Part shown: one piece after another, positions 55,365 through 64,000 of the stretch
Numbering within the stretch: position 1 is the stretch's first letter
How the letters are laid out: each line of letters opens with the position of its first letter
DNA from: Miniphocaeibacter halophilus
Lineage (GTDB): Bacteria > Bacillota > Clostridia > Tissierellales > Peptoniphilaceae
NCBI RefSeq assembly: GCF_016458825.1
Contig: NZ_CP066744.1
Span: 439,001 to 503,000 of the forward strand
Direction of reading: 5' to 3'
DNA length: 64,000 nt
The notes under the pieces: model-generated
Database searches by the model: none
The model's input: only the letters and a program-made list of their open reading frames with translations
Told to the model about the DNA's origin: nothing
Translations under genes and position numbers: made by a program

Positions 55365-56009
55365 TTATTTTCTTTGACCATATGTTTTAAACTTTATAGC
55401 CATTTTATTCATTTCTTCATCATCTAGGACAACAGGTTCCCCAATACTTTTTGCTCTATAGAAAACCTCTGCACAGTATTCAACTTCTTCTATAATATTG
55501 AAAGCATTTAAAAGATCTTTTGCTCCTGCAATAATTCCATGATTTGCTAATAAGGCAGCTTTTCTATCCTTCATAGCTTCATAAGCATTTTGTGCCAATT
55601 CCTCCGAACCAAATGTTGCATATTCAGCACATCTAACATTTTTTCCTGCTACAGCTATCATATAATGTGTTGCCGGCAATTCCCATCTTAAACATGCAAT
55701 AACTGCTGAAAAAGTTGTATGGGCATGAATAATTGCATCAATATCGTCCCTTTTATCATAAAATATCTTATGCATAGACCATTCACTAGATGGTACTCTG
55801 TTGCCTTCTATGACCTTTCCTTCTTTATTCATGATAACAATATCTTCAGGTTGTATATCAAAAAAATCTATTCCTGAAGGTGTAATAGCCATTAGTTCCT
55901 TTTCTCTATCATATATGCTGAGATTGCCTCCAGTTCCTTTTGTTAAATTATTTTCTACTAATTTTTTTCCATATTTAATTAACTCATAACGAGCTTCTTC
56001 CATTAACAT
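55365..56009 (-). CDS. fucA: Class II aldolase, probable L-fuculose-phosphate aldolase
   Basis: A 214-residue zinc-dependent class II aldolase. Motifs: NLTKGTGGNLSIYDRE (phosphate site), ITPSGIDFFDIQPED, the zinc-binding HAHTTFSAV pair and a third His in LANHGIIAGAKDLLNAF, and the catalytic Glu in VPSSEWSMH. It splits L-fuculose-1-phosphate to dihydroxyacetone phosphate and lactaldehyde. It is the last gene of the operon, separated from the binding-protein gene by a strong hairpin. Rhamnulose-phosphate is less likely because fucI and fucU precede it. Confidence 0.88.
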   Translation of the reverse strand: MLMEEARYELIKYGKKLVENNLTKGTGGNLSIYDREKELMAITPSGIDFFDIQPEDIVIMNKEGKVIEGNRVPSSEWSMHKIFYDKRDDIDAIIHAHTTFSAVIACLRWELPATHYMIAVAGKNVRCAEYATFGSEELAQNAYEAMKDRKAALLANHGIIAGAKDLLNAFNIIEEVEYCAEVFYRAKSIGEPVVLDDEEMNKMAIKFKTYGQRK

Positions 56010-56028
56010 TCTAATCCTCCCATTTTAT

Positions 56029-56050
56029 AAAAGGACCTATAGGTCCTTTT
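56029..56050 (-). terminator. Hairpin between sugar-binding protein and fucA
   Basis: A perfect palindrome (AAAAGGACCTA / TAGGTCCTTTT) lies just past the binding-protein stop; on the minus strand the AAAA/TTTT arms flank it. It may act as a partial terminator, lowering fucA relative to the transporter. Confidence 0.65.
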
Positions 56051-56053
56051 ATT

Positions 56054-57169
56054 TTATTCATATAACAATGGAGTTATTTCTTCAGAATCTACATTAGTTG
56101 AATCATACCAAACGGCACCGGTATCAACATCTTCTACTTTTTCACCTTTAGCTGCTTTTACTGCTAATTCAACTGCTTTATATCCTATTTGAATAGGGTC
56201 TTGTGTAACTGATCCTATAAATTTATTATTTTTAATAGCATCTATCTGTATAGCTCCTGAATCAAATCCTACAGCACATATTTGATCTTCTTCTTTTCCT
56301 ATTACGCCACCAACTGCATTATCTGCATTTATTACCGCTTTAGCTCCATATTCATTTGAACCAAATATTCCTATTAAATCTTCTTTGTTTAATAGAGTTT
56401 GAGCTTGAGTTTGTCCATCTGCATCTGTTATTTGAGCAGGAACTCTAAGTTCAATAATAACTACTGCTTCCGCTTCATTACCTTCATTGAATTTATCGTT
56501 CCCTATTACAGCAACTTTATCTCCAACATTTTCTAATCCCATAGCTAATTCTTTCATTTTTTCTATATACCCAGATGTTCTATCTGAAATTGATTGTGAG
56601 TTAACTTCTTGAGAGACAACACCTAATCTTACCGGTTTATCTGATGTTGCTGCTTCCAATTTTGTTTTAATAACCTCAAACTGTTTTTCTGCTGCCATAG
56701 CTGCCGCTACCTTATTGTCTGTTGCAGCAGTTGCTACTACTGCTCCCTCCGGTGCACCTGGAACTCCTGAATCAAATCCGACTATTGGTATTCCTTTGTC
56801 TTTTGCTTGTGCTAATAAATCAATTTGCGAAGTGGTATCCAATGAAGCTAATGCTATTGCTGCTGGATTCAAATTAATTGAATTACTTAACATAGAAACT
56901 TGTTCTTGAATAGCCGTTTCATTTTGTGGACCATTAAAACTAATAGTTACTCCTAAATCTTTAGCTGCGTTTTCTGCCCCTGTATTTACGGATTTCCAAA
57001 ATTGATGTTGAAAACCCTTTGCAACTACTTCAATATGCATATCGTCACTATTCTTTGCTGTGGTGTTTTCTCCACCTGTTGTTGCTGTATTATCTTTACC
57101 ATTCCCACACGCTGTTAATAATAATACTGAAAATATTAACCCAACTGCTAAAATTTTTTTAGTTTTCAT
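56054..57169 (-). CDS. Sugar ABC transporter substrate-binding lipoprotein
   Basis: A 371-residue periplasmic-binding-protein-1 family lipoprotein: signal peptide with lipobox LLTAC (Cys21), linker rich in Thr/Asn/Gly, then the ribose-type fold (VVAKGFQHQFWKSVNTGAENAAKDLG; IPIVGFDSG; GFDSGAIQIDAI; GSVTQDPIQIGYKAVELAV). Together with the ATPase and permease that precede it in transcription, it imports the sugar. Fucose or another deoxyhexose is likely from context. Confidence 0.9.
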   Translation of the reverse strand: MKTKKILAVGLIFSVLLLTACGNGKDNTATTGGENTTAKNSDDMHIEVVAKGFQHQFWKSVNTGAENAAKDLGVTISFNGPQNETAIQEQVSMLSNSINLNPAAIALASLDTTSQIDLLAQAKDKGIPIVGFDSGVPGAPEGAVVATAATDNKVAAAMAAEKQFEVIKTKLEAATSDKPVRLGVVSQEVNSQSISDRTSGYIEKMKELAMGLENVGDKVAVIGNDKFNEGNEAEAVVIIELRVPAQITDADGQTQAQTLLNKEDLIGIFGSNEYGAKAVINADNAVGGVIGKEEDQICAVGFDSGAIQIDAIKNNKFIGSVTQDPIQIGYKAVELAVKAAKGEKVEDVDTGAVWYDSTNVDSEEITPLLYE

Positions 57170-57196
57170 GTTTGTCTCCTTTTTTATTTTTTCAAC

Positions 57197-58174
57197 CTAT
57201 TGGTTGTTTTTTCTCCTCTTGTATATATCTAAATAAACAGCTAGCAATATAACAAATCCGGTAATAAAAGTTTGATAATGTGGTTGGAATCCTATAAAAG
57301 GTAAACCAACTTTTAATATTGTCATTATAAATAAACCTATTATAGTTCCTACTATACTTGCTGAACCACCAGCTAAAGATGTACCTCCAATTACAGCTGC
57401 TGCTATGGCCTCAAATTCAAACCCTCCACCATTTCCTGGCATTACTGTTGTATAAGTAGCTACATATGCTATAGCTCCTAATCCTACAAAAAAACCACAT
57501 AAAACATACGCTAAAAATTCATACTTTACAACATTTATACCTGATAATCTTGCCGCTTCCTTATTACTTCCAATTGCTAGTATATATCTACCAAATTTAG
57601 TTTTTCTCAATATAATAGCCATAAATAAAGCTATTGTTAACATTACAATTATTCCTACTGGAAAACCACTATCTAATTTAAAGATGGATTTATACCACCC
57701 GCCTTCCGCTCCTCTTAATGGATAATTTATGGTTTGAACGTTTGTGACTATTGAACCTAATCCTGTTGTAATCATTTGAGTTACTAATGTAGCTACAAAT
57801 GATGAAATATGTAGTTTGGTAATTAAAAATCCATTAAATGCACCAAAAAATGTTGCAATTGCTAAAATCATTAATAAACAAATTATCATTGGTAAATTAT
57901 ATTTTTGTGTGATGTATCCAGCTATAAGTGCTGAACATATCATTGATGTTCCCATAGATAAATCAAAACCACCAGTTGCGATTGCAAATGTAACACCTAT
58001 AGCTAGAAAACCTAAATAATATGATGAATCAAATATACTAGCTGTAGTAGTAGATGATCTAAAAGGAACACTTTTTATGTAAAAAAACAAATAAATAGCG
58101 ATTAATGCAATAGTTGCAACTAACCTTTGAGATTTTAAAACTTCCTTAATCTCAATTTTGTCTTTCTTCTTCAT
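57197..58174 (-). CDS. Ribose-type sugar ABC transporter permease
   Basis: A 325-residue BPD_transp_2 family permease with about ten membrane segments, GGFDLSMGTSM near residue 70 and the cytoplasmic-loop signature AIGSNKEAARLSGINVVKYEF. It forms the membrane channel with the two-domain ATPase, whose gene ends one base upstream. Confidence 0.92.
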   Translation of the reverse strand: MKKKDKIEIKEVLKSQRLVATIALIAIYLFFYIKSVPFRSSTTTASIFDSSYYLGFLAIGVTFAIATGGFDLSMGTSMICSALIAGYITQKYNLPMIICLLMILAIATFFGAFNGFLITKLHISSFVATLVTQMITTGLGSIVTNVQTINYPLRGAEGGWYKSIFKLDSGFPVGIIVMLTIALFMAIILRKTKFGRYILAIGSNKEAARLSGINVVKYEFLAYVLCGFFVGLGAIAYVATYTTVMPGNGGGFEFEAIAAAVIGGTSLAGGSASIVGTIIGLFIMTILKVGLPFIGFQPHYQTFITGFVILLAVYLDIYKRRKNNQ

Positions 58175-59674
58175 CTATTCTTCTCCTTCTCTCAATGTTG
58201 CATATTTTAATATTTTCTCTTGTGTTGCTTCCTCTATTGAAAGTTCCTTTGTCTTTCTTCCTTCACACATAACAAGAATTCTGTCACTCATTCTCAATAT
58301 CTCAGGCATTTCAGAAGATATCATAATTATTGATTTACCTTTATTTACAAGTTCATTCATTAATGAGTAAATTTCACTCTTTGCACCAACATCTATTCCT
58401 TTAGTTGGTTCATCAAATATTAAAATATCACTTTCTCTTTCTAGCCACTTTGCTATAACTACTTTTTGTTGGTTTCCACCGGAAAGAGTCTTTACTGGTT
58501 GCTTTATATCACCAAATTTTATTGAAAGATCCTCTTTGTATTTTATAGTAGCCCTATCTATTTTAGAATCATCAATTAAGGGACCATTCATAAAATTATC
58601 ATAACTACACATTGCCACATTATTAGATACATCGAAGTCTGTTATTAAACCATATCTTCTTCTATCTTCTGACAAATATCCTATACCTTCTTTTACAGCA
58701 TCTGTGGTGTTTTTTATTTGTTTTTCTTCTCCATTAATAATAATGTTCCCTGTTTTTTTATCCGCTCCAAAAATGGCTCTAGCCAGCTCTGTCCTCCCAG
58801 ACCCCATTAGTCCAGAAATACCTAAAATTTCTCCTTTAAATAATTTAAAACTAACATTTTTTACATGCTTTCCTACATTTAAATTCTTAACTTCTAAAAC
58901 AACCGGCGCATCTTTTTTTACATTACTCTCACTTTTAGGATCTTCATAAATAACTCTACCTACCATCATATTTATTAACTCATCTTTAGATGTTTCCTTA
59001 GTATTTACAGTACCTACATATTCTCCATCTCTCATAACAGTAACTCTATCGGTTATCCTGTTTATTTCATCCATCCTATGAGAAATATATATTATACCTA
59101 TCCCACTATCTCTTAAATGTCCAATTATTTTGAAAAGTTCAATAATTTCAGATTCACTTAATGCCGTAGTAGGTTCATCAAAAATGATTACTTTTGCATT
59201 ACTGCTAATAGCTTTAACTATTTCTACCATTTGTTGTTTTCCAACACTTATATCTCCTACTTTACTTTTAGGATCTATAGTAACACCTAGTAAATTTATA
59301 AGTTCCTTTGCCTTTTGATTTAATTCCTTATCTTTAATAAAAATTCCATTAGTAGTTTCTCTACCAATAAAAATATTCTCTGCAACTGTTAAATCATTCA
59401 TCATATTTAACTCTTGATGAACAATAGCTATTCCATCATCTTGAGATTCTCTAGGATTATTATATTCTACTTCCTTATTATTAAAGATAATACTTCCTGA
59501 ATCCTTAGAATATATACCTGTTAATATTTTCATTAACGTGGATTTACCAGCTCCATTTTCTCCCATAAGAGCGTGGACTTCGCCTTTTCTTAAATCAAAA
59601 TCAACATTTTTAAGTGCTGTAACTTTGCCAAATGATTTGGAAATTCCTTTCATCTCCAATAGAATACTATACAT
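58175..59674 (-). CDS. Ribose-type sugar ABC transporter ATPase, two-domain
   Basis: From the ATG at 59674 (AAGGAG six bases upstream; the frame to 59698 overlaps fucU) the protein is 499 residues with two nucleotide-binding domains. First: GENGAGKSTLMK, SVGKQQMVEIVKA, VIIFDEPTTAL. Second, degenerate P-loop GLMGSGRTELARA, then LSGGNQQKVVIAKWL and ILIFDEPTKGIDVGAK. This is the RbsA/MglA layout; it powers sugar uptake. Confidence 0.93.
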   Translation of the reverse strand: MYSILLEMKGISKSFGKVTALKNVDFDLRKGEVHALMGENGAGKSTLMKILTGIYSKDSGSIIFNNKEVEYNNPRESQDDGIAIVHQELNMMNDLTVAENIFIGRETTNGIFIKDKELNQKAKELINLLGVTIDPKSKVGDISVGKQQMVEIVKAISSNAKVIIFDEPTTALSESEIIELFKIIGHLRDSGIGIIYISHRMDEINRITDRVTVMRDGEYVGTVNTKETSKDELINMMVGRVIYEDPKSESNVKKDAPVVLEVKNLNVGKHVKNVSFKLFKGEILGISGLMGSGRTELARAIFGADKKTGNIIINGEEKQIKNTTDAVKEGIGYLSEDRRRYGLITDFDVSNNVAMCSYDNFMNGPLIDDSKIDRATIKYKEDLSIKFGDIKQPVKTLSGGNQQKVVIAKWLERESDILIFDEPTKGIDVGAKSEIYSLMNELVNKGKSIIMISSEMPEILRMSDRILVMCEGRKTKELSIEEATQEKILKYATLREGEE

Positions 59675-59684
59675 TGCTTTCTCC

Positions 59685-60113
59685 TTATTTAACAACACCC
59701 TTTTTAAGAATTATATTTGCATATAATGCCTCTTCACCTGTTGCTATTACAGCATAACTTGACCTAGCTCTTTCATAAAATTCAAATCTTTCTATATATC
59801 CAATAGAATGTTTTTCACCTGAATCTTTTAAAATAGTTTTGTAATTTTCCCAAATTTCCGGTCTATAATTATCACCTTCAACCACTTTCATTAAAAACAC
59901 TTGTTCTTTACTATATTCATAATCTAAGGGAAACAATTTCAATATACTGTTCAATAATTCATCAGCTTTCAAACCATCTGCTCTAACAACATTAGTTGAT
60001 ATAGTAGCAGATGGAAAATTTCCATCTGCTATAACTATCTCATCTCCATGACCCATCTCCATTAAAGTTTTCACTAATTTCGGAGATAAATTTTTAGGAA
60101 TATTTTTTAGCAT
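59685..60113 (-). CDS. fucU: L-fucose mutarotase
   Basis: A 142-residue RbsD/FucU-fold protein of normal length. N-terminal LSPKLVKTLMEMGHGDEIVIADGNFP contains the catalytic His (about 22), with RADGLKADELLNSILKLFPLD and YERARSSYAVIATGE at the end. It speeds alpha/beta exchange of L-fucose before isomerisation. It lies between the isomerase and the transporter. Confidence 0.92.
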   Translation of the reverse strand: MLKNIPKNLSPKLVKTLMEMGHGDEIVIADGNFPSATISTNVVRADGLKADELLNSILKLFPLDYEYSKEQVFLMKVVEGDNYRPEIWENYKTILKDSGEKHSIGYIERFEFYERARSSYAVIATGEEALYANIILKKGVVK

Positions 60114-60122
60114 AATATCTCC

Positions 60123-61905
60123 TTATTTATATATTGGTCCATAATATTCACAAGCTCTAAAGTCGGAAGCTTCTAAATCCTTTGTCCCAAATCCATTAAA
60201 GGAATGTGGTCTAAATATTTTTTCATCTGGAACATTATGCATAACTACAGGTATTCTTAACATACTTGCTAAAGTAATTAAATCAGCACCTACATGTCCA
60301 TATACTGATGCACAATGGTTTGCTCCCCACTTAGCCATTACATCATAAACCGTTTCAAAGCCCTTAGTTCCAATTCTTGGTGCAAACCAAGTTGTTGGCC
60401 AAGTTCTATCTGTTCTTTCGTCTAATATTTTATGAATTTCTTCATCTATTACACAAGTATATCCTTCTGCAATTTGCAATGTTGGACCTACTCCATCAAT
60501 AATATTAACTCTTATTATGGTAAGTGGCATTTCTGCACCGGTTTTAAAATGAGATGAAAAACCGCCACCTCTAAAATATTCATAATTGGCCCTATCCCAA
60601 CTTGTAGCTTCTAAACAAGCTTTTATGTCCTCTTCTGTCATATTCCAGAACTCTTTCATTACACCATTACCATTTTCGTCTTTAGCTGCTCCTGTGCCAT
60701 CTAGTGCCGTTGCACCGGAATTTATTAGATGGATAATTCCATTTTTAGCTTTTCCTTCCAGTTCTTTACCGGTAACTCTTTTTACAGCTTCTGGTGACCA
60801 ATAGGTTCTAACATCTGAGAATAAAGGTGCTTTATTTGTTATAAGAGTTCCTAATAACATAGATACTCCATTTAAAGTATCATTTTCAGTTGCAAATGCC
60901 ATAGGTTTTCTTGCACCATTCCAATCAAAAGTAGATGCCATTATAGCTTCTGTAAAATCACCATTTGGTAACCAGTCAGTCCATTGTCTTTGTCCTTGGA
61001 ATCCTCCTGCTATACCATTTCTTCCTAATGCTTCTTCATGCCATCCTAATTCATTTAATTTTGGATTTCCTTCAATAATATCTCGCACAATTATTGCATG
61101 TTTAGCAATAAATTCCCAATCTTTGTCAGGATCTACAACCTTGGATTTTTTTATAATATCAGGAAAATCTTTCCCCTTATTAATATCTTGTCCTTCTGTA
61201 CAATTGTTTTTTATCCATGCATATGCTTTTTCATATTCATCTTTATCATATATTTCAAGTTTCATTCTTCTTAATATTTCGGTCATGTCTACCCATTCAG
61301 TTCTCATTCCTAAATATTTTTGGAAGAATTCTGCATTAGCATCTGAGCCTGCTATACCCATACATATTGAGCCTATATTTACATAAGCTTTGTCCTTCAT
61401 TTGTCCTACTGCAATTGCTGCTTTTGCGAATTTAAATATTTTTTCTTTTACATCTTCAGGTATTGTTGTATCATCTAAATCCTGAACATGTTCTCCATAT
61501 ATTGAAAATGCCGGTAATCCTCTTTGAGCATAAGCTGCCATAACAGCTGCCAAGTAAACCGCTCCCGGTCTTTCTGTACCATTAAAACCCCATACTGCTT
61601 TAATTGTATTATTATCTAAATCCATTGTTTCCGTTCCATAACACCAGCAAGGAGTTACTGTTAATGTTGCTATTACATTTTCTGTTGCAAATTTTTTCTG
61701 CACATTTGCCGGCTTCTGCTCCACCACCAATAGTAGAATCGGCAATAACGCATTTTACAGCTGTTCCATCAGCATATTTTATATTATCTTCTATTAATTT
61801 TTTTGCATTTTTAGCCATATTCATCGTCTGAATTTCAAGACTTTCTCTTACTCCGCCCCATCTTCCGTCAATTACCGGTCTTATTCCTATTTTTGGATAA
61901 TTCAT
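60123..61905 (-). pseudogene. fucI: L-fucose isomerase, frameshifted
   Basis: The coding region spans 594 codons, the usual FucI size, but is split. The first frame (from the ATG at 61905) gives [21 protein letters not shown] and [17 protein letters not shown]; the second carries the rest ([56 protein letters not shown]). The break is a run of six A on the coding strand (61692-61697); with five A the frames join to CAEKFATENV. FucI converts L-fucose to L-fuculose. All other operon genes are intact, so either the strain lost fucose growth recently or the extra A is a sequencing error. Confidence 0.88.
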
Positions 61906-61926
61906 CTTTCCCTCCTATTTATTTGG

Positions 61927-63366
61927 TTATTTATTTTGTTTTATCCAGTCCTCACAATTTTTGGGTAAATATTCTTTTACCTTGTAAGTATTTTTTATAA
62001 TTTTATCTACATCTATTTTTTTACCTTCAACTACTGACAACTGTGCTAAAATATTGCCTATTGCAGTAGCTTCATAAGGCCCTGCTAAAACCTTTTTATT
62101 TAATCCATCTGCTATCATTTGACATAAAAACTCAGCCTTAGCTCCTCCACCAATAATGTGAATACCTTTAAAACTATATCCTATTATTTTTTCAATTTCA
62201 TTTATTATTTCCTTATATTTAAAAACTAAACTTTCATAAATTACTCTAAAATATTTGCGTTTATCATCTAATAATTCTTGCTTTGTATTTATCAAGTATT
62301 TTTCCATAGATTCAATTATAGATATTTCTTCGTTTGCAAAATCTACATAATCAGTATCTATATAAGCTTCAAATGGTTTAGTCTTTGTTACAAAATCAGT
62401 TATATACGAATAGTTAAAATCAATTTTATAAATATTTTTTAATTCTTTTCTTAATCTTTCAATTAAATAAAGACCCGTTATATTTTTAAAAAACATATTC
62501 TTTGAATCAAAGCCAATTTCATTTGTCAATTCAGATTTAAACACTTCCTTGTTTATTATTGCCTCTTCTGTACAACAACCTATTAGTGACCAAGTACCAC
62601 TGGACAAAAAAGCATATTCTCTGTCATTATAAGCTTTAGTTAAATATACTGCACTGGCTGTATCGTGTGATGCAACTGAAATTACATCTACATTTGTTTC
62701 CTTTAATCTTTCATCTAAGGAGCTATTTGTTTTTCCAATTATAGACTTGTTTTTTATGATTTGAGGAAATATGTTTTCATTTATTGAAAATTTTTTTAGC
62801 ATCTCGAGATTCCATTTCTTCTCCTTTATATTTAACATTTGAGTTGTAGATGCTATTGTTAATTCAGAACAAATTTCTGAAGTTAATATGTAATTTATTA
62901 AATCCGGTAAAAACAATATTTTATCGATGGTTTTGTACTTATTGGGATTTAATTTTCTATATGTTAATAATTGAAATAAAGAGTTCATACCCATTATTTG
63001 ATTTCCTGTTTCTAAAAAGATTTCTTCTTTAGACATATATTTTTCCGCATATTTTATTCCTAGGCTGTTTTTTATATCTCTATAGGAAACCGGATTTTCT
63101 ATAAGCTTACCCTCTTTATTAATCAGTCCAAAATCTACTCCCCAGGTATCAATTCCTACGCTGGAAATCTCTTTACTATGATTTAAAATCATTCCAATTA
63201 TGTTATTAACTATTTTATCCCATTGCCAACGTTTTCTTCCTTCATAATCTACTATTTCATGTGTGAACCTATCAACAGTTTCAGTTTTTAATTTCCCATC
63301 TTGGATGTATCCTATAACTCCCCTAATTGATGTTGCACCCATATCAATAGCAAGAACTTTTTTCAT
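61927..63366 (-). CDS. FGGY-family kinase, rhamnulokinase-like, probable L-fuculokinase
   Basis: A 479-residue FGGY sugar kinase of RhaB type: N-terminal AIDMGATSIRGVIG (phosphate loop), GVDTWGVDFGLINKEGKL, VASHDTASAV with the catalytic-region Asp, SSGTWSLIG and IHIIGGGAKAEFLCQM. In this operon it should phosphorylate L-fuculose; RhaB-like kinases play this role in some gut bacteria, while in E. coli it is FucK. First gene of the operon, GATG-linked RBS GGTGATG. Confidence 0.85.
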   Translation of the reverse strand: MKKVLAIDMGATSIRGVIGYIQDGKLKTETVDRFTHEIVDYEGRKRWQWDKIVNNIIGMILNHSKEISSVGIDTWGVDFGLINKEGKLIENPVSYRDIKNSLGIKYAEKYMSKEEIFLETGNQIMGMNSLFQLLTYRKLNPNKYKTIDKILFLPDLINYILTSEICSELTIASTTQMLNIKEKKWNLEMLKKFSINENIFPQIIKNKSIIGKTNSSLDERLKETNVDVISVASHDTASAVYLTKAYNDREYAFLSSGTWSLIGCCTEEAIINKEVFKSELTNEIGFDSKNMFFKNITGLYLIERLRKELKNIYKIDFNYSYITDFVTKTKPFEAYIDTDYVDFANEEISIIESMEKYLINTKQELLDDKRKYFRVIYESLVFKYKEIINEIEKIIGYSFKGIHIIGGGAKAEFLCQMIADGLNKKVLAGPYEATAIGNILAQLSVVEGKKIDVDKIIKNTYKVKEYLPKNCEDWIKQNK

Positions 63367-63383
63367 TACATCACCAACTTTCT

Positions 63384-63399
63384 TGTTATAATTATAACA
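63384..63399. promoter_or_regulatory. Palindrome in the fucose operon promoter region
   Basis: TGTTATAATTATAACA is a perfect palindrome between the kinase gene and the divergent DeoR-type regulator, containing a TATAAT -10-like box on the minus strand. It may be an operator; a matching -35 box is weak. Confidence 0.5.
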
Positions 63400-63501
63400 T
63401 CATTTTGTTGTTTTTACTCTTTTGAAGGATATTATGATAATATATACATATAGTTACATAAAACCAGTCATAAATCTTCAAATTTATTCAAAGGAGGCCA
63501 T

Positions 63502-64000
63502 ATGATACCGGAAGAAAGAATTCATCAAATAAAAAATATATTATATGAGAAAAAAAATATTAGTGTAAAAGAATTATGCAAAATCCTATACTGTAGTCCC
63601 TCAACTATTAGAAGAGACCTTTTAGAATTGGAAAAAAATGGATTACTAAGGAGAACCCACGGTGGTGCAACCTTAATAACAAACACGACAACGGAGTTTT
63701 CTGCCACTTTAAGAGCCTTGGATAATAAAGAAGCTAAAAAAAGAATTTGTAATTTAGCTTCAAATTTCTTACGAGATGACATATCAATTTTTATTGATTC
63801 ATCTTCAACTTTATATTTTATAACTGAATATATATCATCTTTTCACAATATAAAAGTTATAACAAACGGTATTAAAATAGCGACTGAGCTACGATATTCA
63901 GATAATGTTGAAGTTTTTTTAACTGGAGGGGTAGTAAAAACCAATTCACTTTCAATAGTTAGTGAATATGCTTCTACTTTTGTTAAAGATTTTAATGCAG
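63502..64000 (+). CDS. DeoR-family regulator (3' end outside window)
   Basis: The frame is open from the ATG at 63502 (AAGGAGG seven bases upstream) to the window edge (166 codons). N-terminal winged helix: RIHQIKNILYEKKNISVKELCKILYCSPSTIRRDLLELEKNGLLRRTHGGA, the DeoR signature; then the start of the sugar-phosphate-binding domain (IFIDSSSTLYFI, VITNGIKIATEL, VFLTGGVVK). It is divergent from the fucose operon and probably represses it until a sugar phosphate binds. Confidence 0.88.
   Translation, partial: MIPEERIHQIKNILYEKKNISVKELCKILYCSPSTIRRDLLELEKNGLLRRTHGGATLITNTTTEFSATLRALDNKEAKKRICNLASNFLRDDISIFIDSSSTLYFITEYISSFHNIKVITNGIKIATELRYSDNVEVFLTGGVVKTNSLSIVSEYASTFVKDFNA

Noticed and set aside
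63525-63782. Minus-strand frame inside the DeoR-type gene
   Set aside because: The plus strand encodes a clear DeoR helix-turn-helix with a strong RBS; the minus frame is its shadow.
1-64000. CRISPR arrays, tRNA or rRNA genes, phage or conjugative modules
   Set aside because: Reading both strands I found no regularly spaced direct repeats, no tRNA-like cloverleaf context, and no integrase, capsid or relaxase genes.

Overview
The window is AT-rich DNA with Gram-positive-type Shine-Dalgarno sites (AGGAGG close to most starts), lipoprotein-type binding proteins, an OpuC-type ABC system, lactose-type PTS genes and a bacterial str operon (rpsL-rpsG-fusA-tuf). This points to a low-GC, probably anaerobic fermentative member of the Bacillota (Clostridia/Tissierellia-like). 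The taxon is an inference; no rRNA or tRNA gene was seen.

Layout, left to right. 1-5023: a divergent DUF3100-type membrane gene and PucR-type regulator, an old insertion-sequence end, and a GntP-type permease plus glycerate kinase. 5245-8450: a hydrolase, a GNAT acetyltransferase, and a sigma-70-like factor with its DUF4179 membrane partner, preceded by two repeated promoter-like units. 8727-11488: the p-aminobenzoate genes pabC and a fused pabA-pabB, divergent and each broken by a single-base frameshift. 11532-13382: asnB. 13535-16943: the opuC osmoprotectant operon. 17123-24508: a nine-gene PTS operon with MupG-like, amidohydrolase, DgaE, DgaF and KDG-kinase genes, controlled by a GntR/UTRA regulator with a perfect palindrome over the promoter. 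25471-29809: the str operon. 30020-30466: an unknown membrane protein.

30561-52681 is the highlight: about 22 kb and 18 genes, all on the minus strand and tightly packed. It holds three xanthine-dehydrogenase-type molybdenum hydroxylases, two NCS2 nucleobase permeases, two TrzA/ATZ-type deaminases, an SsnA-like aminohydrolase, a hydantoinase, a YgeY-type M20 hydrolase, an M19 dipeptidase, a PreA-like dihydroorotate-dehydrogenase-fold protein with ferredoxin domains, and an iron-sulfur flavoprotein. It reads as an anaerobic purine (uric acid, xanthine and related heterocycle) catabolic operon. A divergent GntR/FCD regulator lies at 52894-53592, and a sigma-A promoter with a perfect 20-bp palindrome lies between them. 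The recognisable parts overlap the ygeY/hyuA/xdh/ssnA set linked to anaerobic urate breakdown, but ygeX, ygeW, ygfK and arcC equivalents are not in this window.

53813-55308 is an ISL3-family element. Its right end is the parent type of the degraded copy at 2319-2433. 55365-63366 is an L-fucose-type operon (kinase, isomerase, mutarotase, ribose-type ABC transporter, aldolase) with fucI broken by one extra base in an A-run. A divergent DeoR-type regulator runs off the right edge. Three single-base frameshifts in one window, two of them in homopolymers, mean that either gene decay or assembly error must be considered for pabC, pabAB and fucI.
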